From Haemophilus parahaemolyticus (GTDB lineage: Bacteria > Pseudomonadota > Gammaproteobacteria > Enterobacterales > Pasteurellaceae): a stretch of DNA of 64,000 nt. The stretch lies in contig NZ_MUXY01000007.1 of assembly GCF_002015035.1 (NCBI RefSeq), positions 1 through 64,000 of the forward strand. The letters run 5' to 3'. Positions 37,514 through 49,690 of this stretch are shown here, in pieces; positions within the stretch are counted from its first letter, which is position 1; every line of letters starts with the position of its first letter. The translations under genes and the position numbers were made by a program. The notes under the pieces are model-generated. The model was given only the letters and a program-made list of their open reading frames with translations. It did not search any database and was not told the origin of the DNA.

Positions 37514-38911
37514 TTAGAATCTAAAATAGATAAATGGATTATAAGTACTGCCAACAAGTAGCACGATGGAACAACCCATAAAAAGAAGTGTTTGGATAAA
37601 CTCGCTGAATATCGCAAGTGTTGAGTTCCAAGCGGTCAATTTTTCTTGGAAAAATGCACGTACAGGCATACAAAGTAGTAATGTGATTCCAAACCAGTAA
37701 AGATTCGACATTACAAGTGAGCTATCTCGATAATCATATAGCTCTGCGGAAGTGAGGCCGAACATCACTTGAAGATGAGCATTTAATTGGGTTAAATCGG
37801 TAAAATAGAAAATCGCCCAGCCAATTACAATAAAAAAGAGAGCGTAGGTGTGTTGAAAGATAGATGGAAGTTTATCCAAAATCTTATGAAGAAGAAACTT
37901 TTCAATGAGTAGCAATAATCCGAAGTATGCCCCCCAGATAATAAAATTCCAGCTAGCTCCATGCCATAAACCTGTTAGGCTCCAAACAATCAAAATATTA
38001 CGAATTTGGTTATGTTTATTACCACCTAAAGGGATATAAACATAATCTTTAAAAAAACTTGATAATGAAATATGCCAGCGACGCCAAAAATCTGAAATAG
38101 ATTTTGCTGTGTAAGGATGTTTGAAGTTTTCATGATAATGGAAACCAAACATTTTTCCTAAACCAATAGCCATGTCTGAATAGCCAGAAAAATCGAAATA
38201 AATTTGTAAGCTAAATAGAATAATGCTAAGCCATGCTCCCACGATGCTGAGTGAGCTGATTTCACCATTTAATAGTGGGATAGCTAATGCTCCAGCGGTA
38301 TTTGCAATGCAAACTTTTTTGAATAATCCTTTGCTAAAGCGATTAACGCCGTAGTGAAAATCCTCCCAGCGAAAATAGCGCTCTGTAATTTCTTTCGCGA
38401 TGTGTCCATAACGAATGATTGGGCCTGCTACAAGATGATGGAAGTTAGCAATATAAACTAAGAATGCAGCATAAGATTGTTGTGCCTTGACCTTGTTATA
38501 CCAAACGTCTAGGGTATAAGAAAGAGACATAAACACATAGAAAGAGATTCCTACAGGGAGTGCAAAAGTAGGTGCTGTAATATTAAGCTTAAAAAGTTGG
38601 TTGATATTTTCAATAACGAAGCCACTATATTTAAAAAAGCCCAATAGACCAAGATTAACTATAAAGGTAATAATAAGTCCTAGCTTAGCAATAGGTTGAC
38701 CTCGATGGTTTTCAATAAATTTACCATTAAAATAGTCAACTGTTGCGGATAGTAGTAGTAAAATTACCCAAATAGGTTCTCCCCAAGCATAGAATAAAAT
38801 AGATGAAGAAACGAGAATCCAGTTACGTATATAAAGTGATTTGGTCAGATAATACAAGCCTAATACGATAGGTAGAAAAAGAAAGATAAAAATAAGACTA
38901 GAAAAGACCAA
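37514..38911 (-). CDS. MBOAT-family O-acyltransferase (DltB/PatA/AlgI-like)
   Basis: A 465-residue multi-span membrane protein of the MBOAT family. It has SDFWRRWHISLSSFFKDYVY with one conserved His and LTGLWHGASWNFIIWGAYFG with the catalytic His. It would move acetyl groups from a cytoplasmic donor across the membrane to the DHHW/SGNH partners. The start is TTG at 38911, with AAGG seven bases upstream and the family-typical MVFSSLIFIFLFLP; no ATG fits. First gene of the operon. Peptidoglycan and exopolysaccharide are both possible targets. Confidence 0.85.
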   Translation of the reverse strand: MVFSSLIFIFLFLPIVLGLYYLTKSLYIRNWILVSSSILFYAWGEPIWVILLLLSATVDYFNGKFIENHRGQPIAKLGLIITFIVNLGLLGFFKYSGFVIENINQLFKLNITAPTFALPVGISFYVFMSLSYTLDVWYNKVKAQQSYAAFLVYIANFHHLVAGPIIRYGHIAKEITERYFRWEDFHYGVNRFSKGLFKKVCIANTAGALAIPLLNGEISSLSIVGAWLSIILFSLQIYFDFSGYSDMAIGLGKMFGFHYHENFKHPYTAKSISDFWRRWHISLSSFFKDYVYIPLGGNKHNQIRNILIVWSLTGLWHGASWNFIIWGAYFGLLLLIEKFLLHKILDKLPSIFQHTYALFFIVIGWAIFYFTDLTQLNAHLQVMFGLTSAELYDYRDSSLVMSNLYWFGITLLLCMPVRAFFQEKLTAWNSTLAIFSEFIQTLLFMGCSIVLLVGSTYNPFIYFRF

Positions 38912-39052
38912 AATAATACCTTGAATATATGAGATAGAAAAATGTCGCTTATTATAAAGAATTTTAATGGTAATCTTAAGCTTAAATAGGTTTTTTTAGC
39001 AAAAAGTATGATGAAAGTGACTTAGGTTTGTTGTTTTACATCATAAATAAAG

Positions 39053-39081
39053 TTGTATTTTGTATTCTAAGTATGTATAAT
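39053..39081 (+). promoter_or_regulatory. promoter before rplN
   Basis: TTGTAT (39053-39058) and TATAAT (39076-39081) with a 17-bp spacer, about 73 bp before rplN. It gives the spc operon its own promoter here, where the S10 operon is not upstream. A small CCCGAAAGGG hairpin with T8 (about 39117-39131) follows it and could act as an attenuator. Confidence 0.7.
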
Positions 39082-39141
39082 TATCGGGCTATCACTTTTT
39101 ATATGGTAGTGTCGTCCCGAAAGGGTGTTTTTTTTATTTAA

Positions 39142-39525
<384 letters not shown>

Positions 39526-39535
39526 GGGGAATGTA

Positions 39536-39847
39536 ATGGCTGCTAAAATCCGTCAAAATGATGAAGTAATTGTTCTTGCTGGTAAAGATAAGGGCAAACG
39601 TGGTAAGGTAACTCAAGTGTTACCAAATGGTAAAGTTGTTGTTGAAGGTATCAACATCATCACTAAACACGAAAAACCAGTTCCTGCTTTAGGTAAAGCT
39701 GGTGGTTTAGTGAAAAAAGAAGCTGCAATCGATGGTTCAAACGTTGCAATCTTCAACCCGAAAACAAACAAAGCTGACCGTGTAGGTTTTAGATTCGAAG
39801 ATGGTAAAAAAGTACGTTTCTTCAAATCTAATAATGAAATTATTTAA
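39536..39847 (+). CDS. rplX: 50S ribosomal protein L24
   Basis: A 103-residue L24 with the KOW motif ([21 protein letters not shown]). It is an assembly initiator near the exit tunnel. Starts 10 bases after rplN with GGGGAATGTA upstream. Confidence 0.98.
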   Translation: MAAKIRQNDEVIVLAGKDKGKRGKVTQVLPNGKVVVEGINIITKHEKPVPALGKAGGLVKKEAAIDGSNVAIFNPKTNKADRVGFRFEDGKKVRFFKSNNEII

Positions 39848-39866
39848 TTAAAACTGGAGTAATGCG

Positions 39867-40406
39867 ATGGCGAAACTGCATGATTACTACAGAGATACAG
39901 TAGTGAATGAATTAAAAGCAAAATTCAACTACTCATCTGTCATGCAAGTCCCACGAATCGAAAAGATTACCCTGAATATGGGTGTGGGTGAAGCATTGAC
40001 CGACAAAAAACTTTTAGATAATGCAGTAGCAGATCTAACAGCAATCAGCGGTCAAAAACCTTTAATTACTAAAGCTCGTAAATCAGTTGCTGGCTTTAAA
40101 ATCCGTCAGGGATATCCAATCGGATGTAAAGTAACTCTTCGCGGTGAACGCATGTGGGAGTTCTTTGAAAGATTGATTTCTATCGCTGTTCCACGTATCC
40201 GTGACTTCCGTGGTTTAAATGCGAAGTCTTTCGATGGTCGTGGTAATTACAGTATGGGTGTTCGTGAACAAATCATTTTCCCAGAAATCGACTACGATAA
40301 AGTAGATCGTGTACGTGGTTTAGATATTACAATCACTACAACTGCGAAAAATGACGAAGAAGGTCAAGCTTTATTAGCGGCTTTCAATTTCCCATTCCGT
40401 AAATAA
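39867..40406 (+). CDS. rplE: 50S ribosomal protein L5
   Basis: A 179-residue L5 ([54 protein letters not shown]). It binds 5S rRNA and contacts the P-site tRNA. Part of the spc operon, 19 bases after rplX. Confidence 0.98.
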   Translation: MAKLHDYYRDTVVNELKAKFNYSSVMQVPRIEKITLNMGVGEALTDKKLLDNAVADLTAISGQKPLITKARKSVAGFKIRQGYPIGCKVTLRGERMWEFFERLISIAVPRIRDFRGLNAKSFDGRGNYSMGVREQIIFPEIDYDKVDRVRGLDITITTTAKNDEEGQALLAAFNFPFRK

Positions 40407-40417
40407 GGTAGGTTATC

Positions 40418-40723
40418 GTGGCAAAACAATCAATGATTGCACGTGATGTAAAACGTGCGAAATTAGCTGATAAATTCTACGCAAAACGTGAAGAATTAAA
40501 GAAAATTATCTCATCTGAATCTGCTTCAGATGAAGAGCGCTGGGCAGCAGTGTTGAAGTTACAAACACTTCCACGTGATTCAAGCCCAATCCGTCAGCGT
40601 AATCGTTGCCGCCAAACTGGTCGTCCACACGGTGTACTTCGTAAGTTTGGTTTAAGCCGTATTAAGGTTCGTGAAGCTGCTATGCGCGGTGAAATTCCTG
40701 GCCTTAAGAAAGCAAGCTGGTAA
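40418..40723 (+). CDS. rpsN: 30S ribosomal protein S14 (zinc-independent form)
   Basis: A 101-residue S14 of the long, C-minus type. It lacks the four-cysteine zinc knuckle of the short form ([21 protein letters not shown] is intact). GTG start at 40418, 11 bases after rplE. Confidence 0.98.
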   Translation: MAKQSMIARDVKRAKLADKFYAKREELKKIISSESASDEERWAAVLKLQTLPRDSSPIRQRNRCRQTGRPHGVLRKFGLSRIKVREAAMRGEIPGLKKASW

Positions 40724-40759
40724 TAACCTCTTTTAATTTGGAATCATGGGAGTAAATAC

Positions 40760-41152
40760 ATGAGCATGCAAGATCCAATCGCAGATATGCTGACCCGTAT
40801 TCGTAACGGTCAAGCTGCGAATAAAGTTGCAATCAGTATGCCTTCATCTAAGTTAAAAGTCGCTATTGCAAGCGTTTTAGCTGAAGAAGGTTATGTTGAG
40901 AGCTTCAAAGTTGTTGAAGGTTCAAAACCTGAGTTGGAAATCACTTTAAAATATTTCCAAAACAAACCAGTAGTAGAAAGTATCCAACGCGTAAGCCGTC
41001 CTGGTCTTCGTATTTACAAACGTAAAGACGAATTACCAAAAGTAATGGGTGGTTTAGGTATCGCAGTTGTTTCTACATCGAAAGGTGTTATGACCGACCG
41101 TGCTGCACGTCAAGCAGGTCTCGGCGGTGAAATCATCTGTTACGTAGCATAA
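40760..41152 (+). CDS. rpsH: 30S ribosomal protein S8
   Basis: A 130-residue S8 ([40 protein letters not shown]). A central-domain 16S binder and, in E. coli, the translational repressor of the spc operon. ATGGGAGTAAATAC precedes the ATG. Confidence 0.98.
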   Translation: MSMQDPIADMLTRIRNGQAANKVAISMPSSKLKVAIASVLAEEGYVESFKVVEGSKPELEITLKYFQNKPVVESIQRVSRPGLRIYKRKDELPKVMGGLGIAVVSTSKGVMTDRAARQAGLGGEIICYVA

Positions 41153-41168
41153 TAGAGAGGTAGGAAAA

Positions 41169-41702
41169 ATGTCTCGTGTTGCAAAAGCACCTGTTAATGT
41201 TCCTGCCGGTGTTCAAGTTACTTTGAACGGTCAGCTATTAACAGTTAAAGGTAAAAACGGCGAGTTATCTCGCGAAATTCATAATGCAGTTGAAGTAAAA
41301 TACGAAGCTGATACATTAACATTCGCACCACGCGAAGGTCTTGCAGGTGCAGATGCACAGGCAGGTACAGCTCGTGCATTAGTTAATGCTATGGTTATCG
41401 GTGTTACTGAAGGCTTTACGAAGAAATTGCAATTAGTTGGTGTTGGTTATAGAGCACAAATGAAAGGTAACTCAGTTGCTTTAAGTTTAGGTTTCTCACA
41501 CCCAATTGAACACGCGTTGCCAGCTGGTGTAACTGGTGAATGTCCATCACAAACTGAGATCGTTCTCAAAAGTGCAGACAAACAGTTAATTGGCCAAGTA
41601 GCAGCAGATATTCGTGCATATCGCCGTCCAGAGCCTTATAAAGGCAAAGGTGTACGTTACGCTGATGAAGTTGTACGTACTAAAGAAGCGAAGAAAAAGT
41701 AA
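41169..41702 (+). CDS. rplF: 50S ribosomal protein L6
   Basis: A 177-residue L6 with two related domains ([14 protein letters not shown], and the C-terminal [16 protein letters not shown]). It binds near the sarcin-ricin loop. Starts 16 bases after rpsH with GAGAGGTAGG upstream. Confidence 0.98.
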   Translation: MSRVAKAPVNVPAGVQVTLNGQLLTVKGKNGELSREIHNAVEVKYEADTLTFAPREGLAGADAQAGTARALVNAMVIGVTEGFTKKLQLVGVGYRAQMKGNSVALSLGFSHPIEHALPAGVTGECPSQTEIVLKSADKQLIGQVAADIRAYRRPEPYKGKGVRYADEVVRTKEAKKK

Positions 41703-41716
41703 AGTAAGGTAACACT

Positions 41717-42585
<869 letters not shown>

Positions 42586-42591
42586 TTGAAT

Positions 42592-42768
42592 ATGGCAAAA
42601 ATTAAAGTAACTCAAACTCGTAGCTCTATCGCTCGTTTACCGAAACATAAAGCAACGTTAAAAGGCTTAGGTCTTCGTCATATTCGTCACACCGTAGAAC
42701 TTGAAGATACTCCAGCAGTACGCGGTATGATCAATCAAGTTTACTATATGGTTAAAGTGGAGGAGTAA
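42592..42768 (+). CDS. rpmD: 50S ribosomal protein L30
   Basis: A 58-residue L30 from the ATG at 42592 ([20 protein letters not shown]; ending [12 protein letters not shown]). An ATG two codons upstream is less likely because it directly abuts the rpsE stop. Confidence 0.97.
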   Translation: MAKIKVTQTRSSIARLPKHKATLKGLGLRHIRHTVELEDTPAVRGMINQVYYMVKVEE

Positions 42769-42772
42769 TAGA

Positions 42773-43207
42773 ATGCATTTAAATACTCTTTCTCCAGCTG
42801 AAGGTGCTAAGCACAGTGCTAAACGTTTAGGTCGTGGTATTGGTTCTGGTTTAGGTAAAACTGGTGGTCGTGGTCACAAAGGTCAAAAATCTCGTACAGG
42901 CGGCGGTGTTCGTCGTGGTTTCGAGGGTGGTCAAATGCCTTTATACCGTCGTTTACCAAAATTTGGTTTTACTTCATTAAAATCATTCCGCGTTGCTGAA
43001 ATTCGTTTAAACGACTTAGCGAAAGTAGATGGCGAAGTTGTAACTTTAGAAGCGTTAAAAGCGGCTAACGTAATCACTAAAGATATCTTATCTGCAAAAG
43101 TAATCTTAGCAGGTAAAATTGAAAAAGCGGTTAAAGTTAAAGGCTTAGGTGTAACTAAAGGTGCTAAAGCTGCTATCGAAGCTGCTGGTGGTTCTATCGA
43201 GGAATAA
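42773..43207 (+). CDS. rplO: 50S ribosomal protein L15
   Basis: A 144-residue L15 ([20 protein letters not shown], the Gly/Arg-rich [18 protein letters not shown], and [17 protein letters not shown]). It is a late assembly protein. Four bases after rpmD with GTGGAGGAG upstream; secY follows after 3 bases. Confidence 0.98.
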   Translation: MHLNTLSPAEGAKHSAKRLGRGIGSGLGKTGGRGHKGQKSRTGGGVRRGFEGGQMPLYRRLPKFGFTSLKSFRVAEIRLNDLAKVDGEVVTLEALKAANVITKDILSAKVILAGKIEKAVKVKGLGVTKGAKAAIEAAGGSIEE

Positions 43208-43210
43208 TAA

Positions 43211-44536
43211 ATGGCAAAGCAACCAGGGTACCAAGGTAGTACACAAAAAGGAACTGGCGAGCTTAAATCAAGATTGTTATTTGTTTTAGGTGCGTTAATC
43301 GTATTCCGTATCGGTTCTTTTATACCTGTTCCTGGCATTGATGCTTCTGTTTTATCTGAGTTAGTTCGACAACAACAAGGCACCATCATTGATATGTTTA
43401 ATATGTTCTCTGGTGGTGCATTAAGCAGAGCTTCTATATTTGCATTAGGTATTATGCCTTACATCTCTGCGTCAATTATTATCCAATTATTGACAGCAAT
43501 TCACCCACCTTTAGCTGAATTGAAAAAAGAAGGCGAAGCTGGGCGTCGTAAAATTAGCAAATATACACGCTATGCAACTTTGTTATTAGCATTTATTCAG
43601 TCTATTGGTATCTCAATTGCCCTTCCTAATATGTTGTCAGGATTAGTACCTAATCCGAACATGTTATTCTATATCACAGCCGTAATTAGTTTAGTAACAG
43701 GAACAATGTTCTTAATGTGGCTAGGTGAGCAAATTACAGAGCGTGGTATTGGTAATGGTATTTCTTTAATTATCTTTGCAGGTATCGTTGCGGGTCTTCC
43801 AGCAACAATCGGTCAAACAATTGAAGAAGCAAGACAAGGCGAGATTTCATTTCTTGTCTTACTACTAATAGCAATTATCGCATTTGCAGTAACATATTTC
43901 GTTGTCTTTGTTGAACGTGGACAAAGAAGAATTGTGGTAAACTATGCAAGTCGCCAACAAGGTAGAATGATGGCACCTGCAAGATCATCTCATTTACCAT
44001 TAAAAGTAAATATGGCAGGTGTAATCCCTGCAATCTTTGCCTCTAGTATCATTTTATTCCCTGCAAGTATTACGCAGTGGTTTGGTCAAAGTAGCGAAGG
44101 TTTTGAATGGTTATTTGATTTATCTCAATTACTACAGCCAGGGCAGCCGTTATACATTGTATTATTTACGATGGCTGTAATTTTCTTTGCTTTCTTTTAT
44201 ACAGGAATGCAGTATAATCCACGAGATACAGCGGATAATCTTAAGAAATCAGGTGCGTTTGTACCAGGTTATAGACCAGGCGAACAAACATCGCGTTATA
44301 TTGATAGAGTAATGACTCGTTTAACCTTAATTGGTGCGTTGTATATTACCTTTGTTTGTTTGGTTCCTTATATCATTACATCATTATGGAAAGTTCCATT
44401 CCAATTAGGCGGTACTTCATTATTAATCGTAGTGGTAGTTATTATGGATTTCATCGCACAGGTTCAAAGTCATATGATGTCTTTACAATATGATTCTGTG
44501 TTGAAGAAAGCCAATTTGAAAGGCTTAGGGCAATAG
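43211..44536 (+). CDS. secY: preprotein translocase subunit SecY
   Basis: A 441-residue ten-helix translocon core. Seen: the plug/helix 2 region [50 protein letters not shown], and the cytoplasmic loop [20 protein letters not shown] that contacts ribosome and SecA. Last large gene of the spc operon; partner SecE is at 29239. Confidence 0.98.
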   Translation: MAKQPGYQGSTQKGTGELKSRLLFVLGALIVFRIGSFIPVPGIDASVLSELVRQQQGTIIDMFNMFSGGALSRASIFALGIMPYISASIIIQLLTAIHPPLAELKKEGEAGRRKISKYTRYATLLLAFIQSIGISIALPNMLSGLVPNPNMLFYITAVISLVTGTMFLMWLGEQITERGIGNGISLIIFAGIVAGLPATIGQTIEEARQGEISFLVLLLIAIIAFAVTYFVVFVERGQRRIVVNYASRQQGRMMAPARSSHLPLKVNMAGVIPAIFASSIILFPASITQWFGQSSEGFEWLFDLSQLLQPGQPLYIVLFTMAVIFFAFFYTGMQYNPRDTADNLKKSGAFVPGYRPGEQTSRYIDRVMTRLTLIGALYITFVCLVPYIITSLWKVPFQLGGTSLLIVVVVIMDFIAQVQSHMMSLQYDSVLKKANLKGLGQ

Positions 44537-44556
44537 CCCTTAAAAAAGGATAAGCA

Positions 44557-44670
44557 ATGAAAGTTCGTGCTTCAGTTAAAAGAATGTGCCGTAACTGTAA
44601 AGTTGTTAAACGTGAAGGTGTTGTTCGCGTAATTTGTAGCGATCCTAAACACAAACAACGTCAAGGTTAA
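44557..44670 (+). CDS. rpmJ: 50S ribosomal protein L36 (zinc-binding form)
   Basis: A 37-residue L36: [20 protein letters not shown] followed by a Cys and a His further on, giving the C-C-C-H zinc ribbon. AAAAAAGGATAAGCA precedes the ATG, 20 bases after secY. It ends the spc operon. Confidence 0.97.
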   Translation: MKVRASVKRMCRNCKVVKREGVVRVICSDPKHKQRQG

Positions 44671-44685
44671 TCGTATATTTCTTGC

Positions 44686-44805
44686 AAAGAACCCGCTGAG
44701 TAGGTATACTGCTCAGCTCATTCGTCCTGATATGCTGTTTGAGTATCCTGAAACGGGCTTTTCAAGATCAGCATATCAATAAACTTTAAATAATAGGAGT
44801 GCATA
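44686..44805 (+). promoter_or_regulatory. alpha operon leader (S4-binding region)
   Basis: The stretch TTTGAGTATCCTGAAAC-GGGCTTTTCA followed later by AATAGGAGTGCATAGTG closely follows the E. coli alpha operon leader as I remember it. There S4 binds a pseudoknot at the rpsM ribosome site and represses translation. The conserved wording and exact position support the same role here. Confidence 0.75.
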
Positions 44806-45162
44806 GTGGCCCGTATTGCAGGCATTAACATTCCTGATCAAAAACACACTGTAATCGCATTAACTGCAATTTACGGTATCGGTAAAACTCGTGCTAAAGC
44901 TATTTGTGCTGCAGCGGGTATTGCTGAAGATGTAAAGATCAGAGAATTGTCTGAAGAGCAGATTGAAAAACTGCGTGAAGAAGTTGGTAAATTTACTGTC
45001 GAAGGTGATTTACGTCGTGAAGTAACTTTAAGCATCAAACGTCTTTTAGACCTAGGTTGCTACCGTGGTTTACGTCATCGTCGTAGTTTACCAGTACGTG
45101 GTCAACGTACTAAGACTAATGCGCGTACTCGTAAGGGTCCACGCAAACCGATCAAAAAATAA
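44806..45162 (+). CDS. rpsM: 30S ribosomal protein S13
   Basis: A 118-residue S13 ([40 protein letters not shown]). GTG start at 44806, as in E. coli, directly downstream of the leader. It bridges the 30S head to the 50S subunit. Confidence 0.98.
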   Translation: MARIAGINIPDQKHTVIALTAIYGIGKTRAKAICAAAGIAEDVKIRELSEEQIEKLREEVGKFTVEGDLRREVTLSIKRLLDLGCYRGLRHRRSLPVRGQRTKTNARTRKGPRKPIKK

Positions 45163-45171
45163 TCGGAGTAG

Positions 45172-45567
<396 letters not shown>

Positions 45568-45595
45568 TTGACGTTAGAATAATTGGAGAAAGAAA

Positions 45596-46222
45596 ATGGC
45601 AAGATATTTGGGTCCTAAGCTCAAGCTAAGCCGTCGTGAAGGTACTGATTTATTCTTAAAATCAGGCGTTCGTGCGATTGAATCAAAATGTAGAAATAGA
45701 CTTGATGTAGCACCAGGTCAACACGGTGCTCGTAAGCCACGTTTATCTGACTATGGTAGTCAGTTACGTGAAAAACAAAAAGTTCGCCGTATCTATGGTA
45801 TTTTAGAGCGTCAATTCCGTAACTATTACAAAGAAGCTAACCGCTTAAAAGGTAATACGGGTGAGAACTTATTAGTATTATTAGAAGGTCGTTTAGACAA
45901 CGTAGTTTACCGTATGGGTTTTGCAGCTACTCGTGCTGAAGCACGTCAATTAGTAAGCCATAAATCTATCGTGGTAAACGGTCGTGTAGTAAATATTCCT
46001 TCATTCCAAGTTTCTGTTGATGATGTAGTTGCTGTTCGTGAAAAATCTAAAAAACAAGCACGTATTAAAGCATCATTAGAATTAGCTACTCAACGTGAAA
46101 AACCAACTTGGTTAGAAGTTGATGCAACTAAAATGGAAGGTGTATTTAAACGTACCCCTGAACGCTCTGATTTATCAGCAGACATCAATGAACATCTGAT
46201 CGTTGAGCTTTACTCTAAATAA
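45596..46222 (+). CDS. rpsD: 30S ribosomal protein S4
   Basis: A 208-residue S4 ([40 protein letters not shown]), with an S4 RNA-binding domain around residue 98 ([20 protein letters not shown]). It initiates 30S assembly and in E. coli represses the alpha operon through the rpsM leader. Confidence 0.98.
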   Translation: MARYLGPKLKLSRREGTDLFLKSGVRAIESKCRNRLDVAPGQHGARKPRLSDYGSQLREKQKVRRIYGILERQFRNYYKEANRLKGNTGENLLVLLEGRLDNVVYRMGFAATRAEARQLVSHKSIVVNGRVVNIPSFQVSVDDVVAVREKSKKQARIKASLELATQREKPTWLEVDATKMEGVFKRTPERSDLSADINEHLIVELYSK

Positions 46223-46286
46223 TAGTTAATTTACTTAACATATATTATTTAATTATTAGTAAGCTTATAAACAAAGAGAGGATAAA

Positions 46287-47276
46287 ATGCAGGGTTCTGT
46301 GACAGAATTTTTAAAGCCGCACTTAGTGAATATTGAACAAATTAGTTTAACTCACGCAAAAGTGACCCTAGAGCCGTTAGAACGTGGTTTTGGCCATACA
46401 TTAGGTAACGCACTCCGTCGCATTTTACTTTCGTCAATGCCAGGTTGTGCCGTCACTGAAGTTGAAATTGATGGTGTATTACATGAATACAGCAGCAAAG
46501 AAGGCGTACAAGAAGATATTCTTGAAGTATTGTTAAACCTTAAAGGTCTAGCGGTAAAAGTGCAAAACAAAGATGACATTGTTTTGACACTGACTAAATC
46601 TGGAATTGGCCCTGTGACTGCAGGCGACATTACACACGATGGTGATGTTGAAATTGTAAATTCTAACCATGTTATCTGTCATTTGACAGATAAAAATGCA
46701 TCTATTAATATGCGTATTCGCGTACAACGTGGTCGTGGTTATGTACCAGCATCAGCTCGTGTACACACTCAAGACGATGATCGTCCTATCGGTCGTTTAC
46801 TTGTAGATGCACGTTTTAGCCCAATTGATCGCATTGCTTACAATGTAGAAGCGGCACGTGTTGAACAACGTACAGACTTGGATAAACTCGTTATTGAGAT
46901 GGAAACAAATGGCACTATCGATCCAGAAGAAGCCATTCGTCGTGCTGCAACGATTTTAGCTGAGCAGTTAGACGCATTTGTTGATTTACGTGATGTTCGT
47001 CAACCAGAAGTGAAAGAAGAAAAACCAGAGTTTGATCCGATTTTACTCCGTCCAGTTGATGATCTTGAATTAACAGTTCGTTCTGCTAACTGTTTGAAAA
47101 CAGAGACAATTCACTATATCGGTGATTTAGTACAACGTACAGAAGTTGAGTTATTAAAAACCCCTAATCTTGGTAAGAAATCTCTTACAGAGATTAAAGA
47201 TGTTCTCGCTTCTCGTGGCTTGTCACTGGGTATGCGCCTTGAAAATTGGCCGCCAGCAAGCATTGCTGAAGACTAA
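46287..47276 (+). CDS. rpoA: RNA polymerase subunit alpha
   Basis: A 329-residue alpha subunit. The N-terminal dimerisation domain includes [21 protein letters not shown] flexible linker near 235-250 follows, then the C-terminal domain ([40 protein letters not shown]) that contacts UP elements and activators such as CRP. Placed between rpsD and rplQ as in other gammaproteobacteria. Confidence 0.99.
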   Translation: MQGSVTEFLKPHLVNIEQISLTHAKVTLEPLERGFGHTLGNALRRILLSSMPGCAVTEVEIDGVLHEYSSKEGVQEDILEVLLNLKGLAVKVQNKDDIVLTLTKSGIGPVTAGDITHDGDVEIVNSNHVICHLTDKNASINMRIRVQRGRGYVPASARVHTQDDDRPIGRLLVDARFSPIDRIAYNVEAARVEQRTDLDKLVIEMETNGTIDPEEAIRRAATILAEQLDAFVDLRDVRQPEVKEEKPEFDPILLRPVDDLELTVRSANCLKTETIHYIGDLVQRTEVELLKTPNLGKKSLTEIKDVLASRGLSLGMRLENWPPASIAED

Positions 47277-47309
47277 TTTCGGGTCAATAGATTTTCTAAG
47301 AAGGAATAG

Positions 47310-47696
<387 letters not shown>

Positions 47697-47724
47697 TTTA
47701 AACTCATATTGAGTTAGCTTTTAG

Positions 47725-47760
47725 AGGTTGATTTTGGTATTCCATAATCAACCTTTTCTT
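47725..47760 (+). terminator. alpha operon terminator
   Basis: AGGTTGAT and ATCAACCT pair around a 14-base loop and are followed by TTTCTTTATC. Confidence 0.8.
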
Positions 47761-47879
47761 TATCTTTTCTTATTCTTTAGTTTTTATAAAGAGTTTTTTC
47801 AATTTTCGAATCTTTATCTTCCTCGTTATTTTTCCTAAACTGTATGTGTTTTTTCATAATGATTTATTTGGAGTTTCTG

Positions 47880-48467
47880 ATGAAAAATGTATTAGTTATT
47901 AAATCAAGTATTTTGGCAAATAGTTCTCAATCTAGCCGACTTATCGATTATTTAAAATCAAAAATTTCTGCGAATATTGTTGAGCATGATTTTGGTGTAA
48001 ATCCACTTCCTTATTATGATTTAGATGCAGCAACAGGTACACGTGGCGAACCTAAAACCGCCGAGCAACAAAAAGCATTTGAATTATCAAATCAATTAAT
48101 TGGTGAAGTAAATAAGAGTGATGTACTTGTTTTTGGTGTGCCAATGTATAACTTAGGTATTCCTGCACAATTAAAAACTTATATTGATTATTTAAACCGT
48201 GCGGGCGTTACTTTCCGTTATACAGCAAATGGTTCTGAAGGTTTAATTACAGGTAAGAAAGCGGTTGTTATTTTAACGTACGGAGGAATTTATAAAGATG
48301 GTCTAGCTGATTTACCAAAACTTTATATGCAAACGGTACTAAATTTTATCGGTATTACCGATATTGAATTTGTTTACGCGGAAGGCATTGGTTACGGTTC
48401 TGAAGCGATTGAAAAAGCACAACAATCTGCAAAAGCAGAATTAGATCGTATTGCAGAAACTTTCTAA
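47880..48467 (+). CDS. azoR: FMN-dependent NADH:quinone/azo oxidoreductase AzoR
   Basis: A 195-residue flavodoxin-fold enzyme from the ATG at 47880, with TTTGGAG six bases upstream. MKNVLVIKSSILANSSQSSR is the FMN phosphate loop. VFGVPMYNLGIPAQLKTYID and ILTYGGIYKDG are AzoR hallmarks. The family reduces quinones and azo compounds and may limit quinone stress. Monocistronic, with a strong terminator. Confidence 0.92.
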   Translation: MKNVLVIKSSILANSSQSSRLIDYLKSKISANIVEHDFGVNPLPYYDLDAATGTRGEPKTAEQQKAFELSNQLIGEVNKSDVLVFGVPMYNLGIPAQLKTYIDYLNRAGVTFRYTANGSEGLITGKKAVVILTYGGIYKDGLADLPKLYMQTVLNFIGITDIEFVYAEGIGYGSEAIEKAQQSAKAELDRIAETF

Positions 48468-48485
48468 GATAATCTAAGTCCTCAG

Positions 48486-48534
48486 AATCTGCATCCTAAG
48501 CATTATCCAACTTCTTAGGATGCAGATTTTTTAT
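48486..48534 (+). terminator. azoR terminator
   Basis: AATCTGCATCCTAAG and CTTAGGATGCAGATT form a perfect 15-bp stem followed by T residues. Confidence 0.92.
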
Positions 48535-48618
48535 AATGAGATAGTCTGCTTTATCATTGTAAAACCCTTTTGGCATTTTATTTTCTGGCGTGTAGAATAA
48601 TCAAACAAGGAGAAATAG

Positions 48619-49674
48619 ATGGCAGATTATCCAATTGACCGTGTGATGGCGTTTGATAAGCGGGCTTATCAGGCGATTGATAAATTGTTGGCTGAGGAAG
48701 GGATTAAACTCGACCCGAATTTAGATTACACCTGTGCGATGTATGATGAAGAGGGTGAAATTATCGCAACGGGAAGTTGTTTTGCTAATAGTTTGCGATG
48801 TTTGGCAGTTTCCTCAGCACATCAAGGTGAGGGGCTAATGAATGCGATTGTGACCCATTTGATTAACAAGCAATACGAACGGGGTAATTCGCATATTTTT
48901 CTTTACACTAAATGCAATTCCGCAAAGTTTTTCCAGAGTTTGGGTTTTTATGAAATTGTGCGTATTGAAGACAAATTGGTGTTTATGGAGAACCAACGTA
49001 AGGGTTTTGCAAATTATTTAGAAAATCTGACCGCTTGTGTGCCTAAAGTTCAAGCAAGGCAGCGAGTTGCAGCGATTGTGATGAACGCCAATCCGTTTAC
49101 GCTGGGGCACCAGTATTTGGTTGAAAAGGCTTCACGTGAGAATGATGTTGTGCATCTGTTTGTGGTGAGCGAAGATAAAAGCCTCGTACCATTTTCAGTG
49201 CGTAAGCAGTTGGTAGAAGCGGGTGTGGTGCATTTACCAAATGTTTATTGCCACGAAACTGCGTCTTATATGATTAGTTCTGTAACCTTTCCAAGCTATT
49301 TCCAAGAGAATGAAAATGCGGTGATTGAGAGCAATGCATTGCTTGATTTGCAGATTTTCAGTCAGATAGCCAAAGCATTGGATATTCAACGCCGTTATGT
49401 GGGTGAAGAGCCGTTTAGCCGCGTAACTAACCTTTACAACCAGATTATGCAAACAGAATTGCCGAAAGCGGGGATTGAGTATGTGGTTGTGCCACGTAAG
49501 GCGAGTGAAGGGCAAGCGATTAGTGCTTCTAGCGTACGAGCAGCGATACAAGCGGGCGATTTTGAGAAAGTTTCTGCAATGTTGCCTGAGAGCAGCTACC
49601 AATTTTTATTGAGTGCGGAAGGGCAGAAAGTGGTGCAACGCATTCAGCAGGCAGAGGACGTGATTCATTATTAA
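48619..49674 (+). CDS. citC: [citrate (pro-3S)-lyase] ligase
   Basis: A 351-residue CitC. The N-terminal GNAT-like domain (ETGxx-type core, LAVSSAHQGEGLMNAIVTHL) is followed by a nucleotidyltransferase domain (VAAIVMNANPFTLGHQYLVE with the HxGH-like signature, and ISASSVRAAI). It acetylates the prosthetic group of citrate lyase with acetate and ATP. The remaining citrate lyase genes (citDEF, citX, citG) that usually follow are not in this window; gph comes next, 16 bases later. Confidence 0.93.
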   Translation: MADYPIDRVMAFDKRAYQAIDKLLAEEGIKLDPNLDYTCAMYDEEGEIIATGSCFANSLRCLAVSSAHQGEGLMNAIVTHLINKQYERGNSHIFLYTKCNSAKFFQSLGFYEIVRIEDKLVFMENQRKGFANYLENLTACVPKVQARQRVAAIVMNANPFTLGHQYLVEKASRENDVVHLFVVSEDKSLVPFSVRKQLVEAGVVHLPNVYCHETASYMISSVTFPSYFQENENAVIESNALLDLQIFSQIAKALDIQRRYVGEEPFSRVTNLYNQIMQTELPKAGIEYVVVPRKASEGQAISASSVRAAIQAGDFEKVSAMLPESSYQFLLSAEGQKVVQRIQQAEDVIHY

Positions 49675-49690
49675 TTTGTAAGGGATAAAA

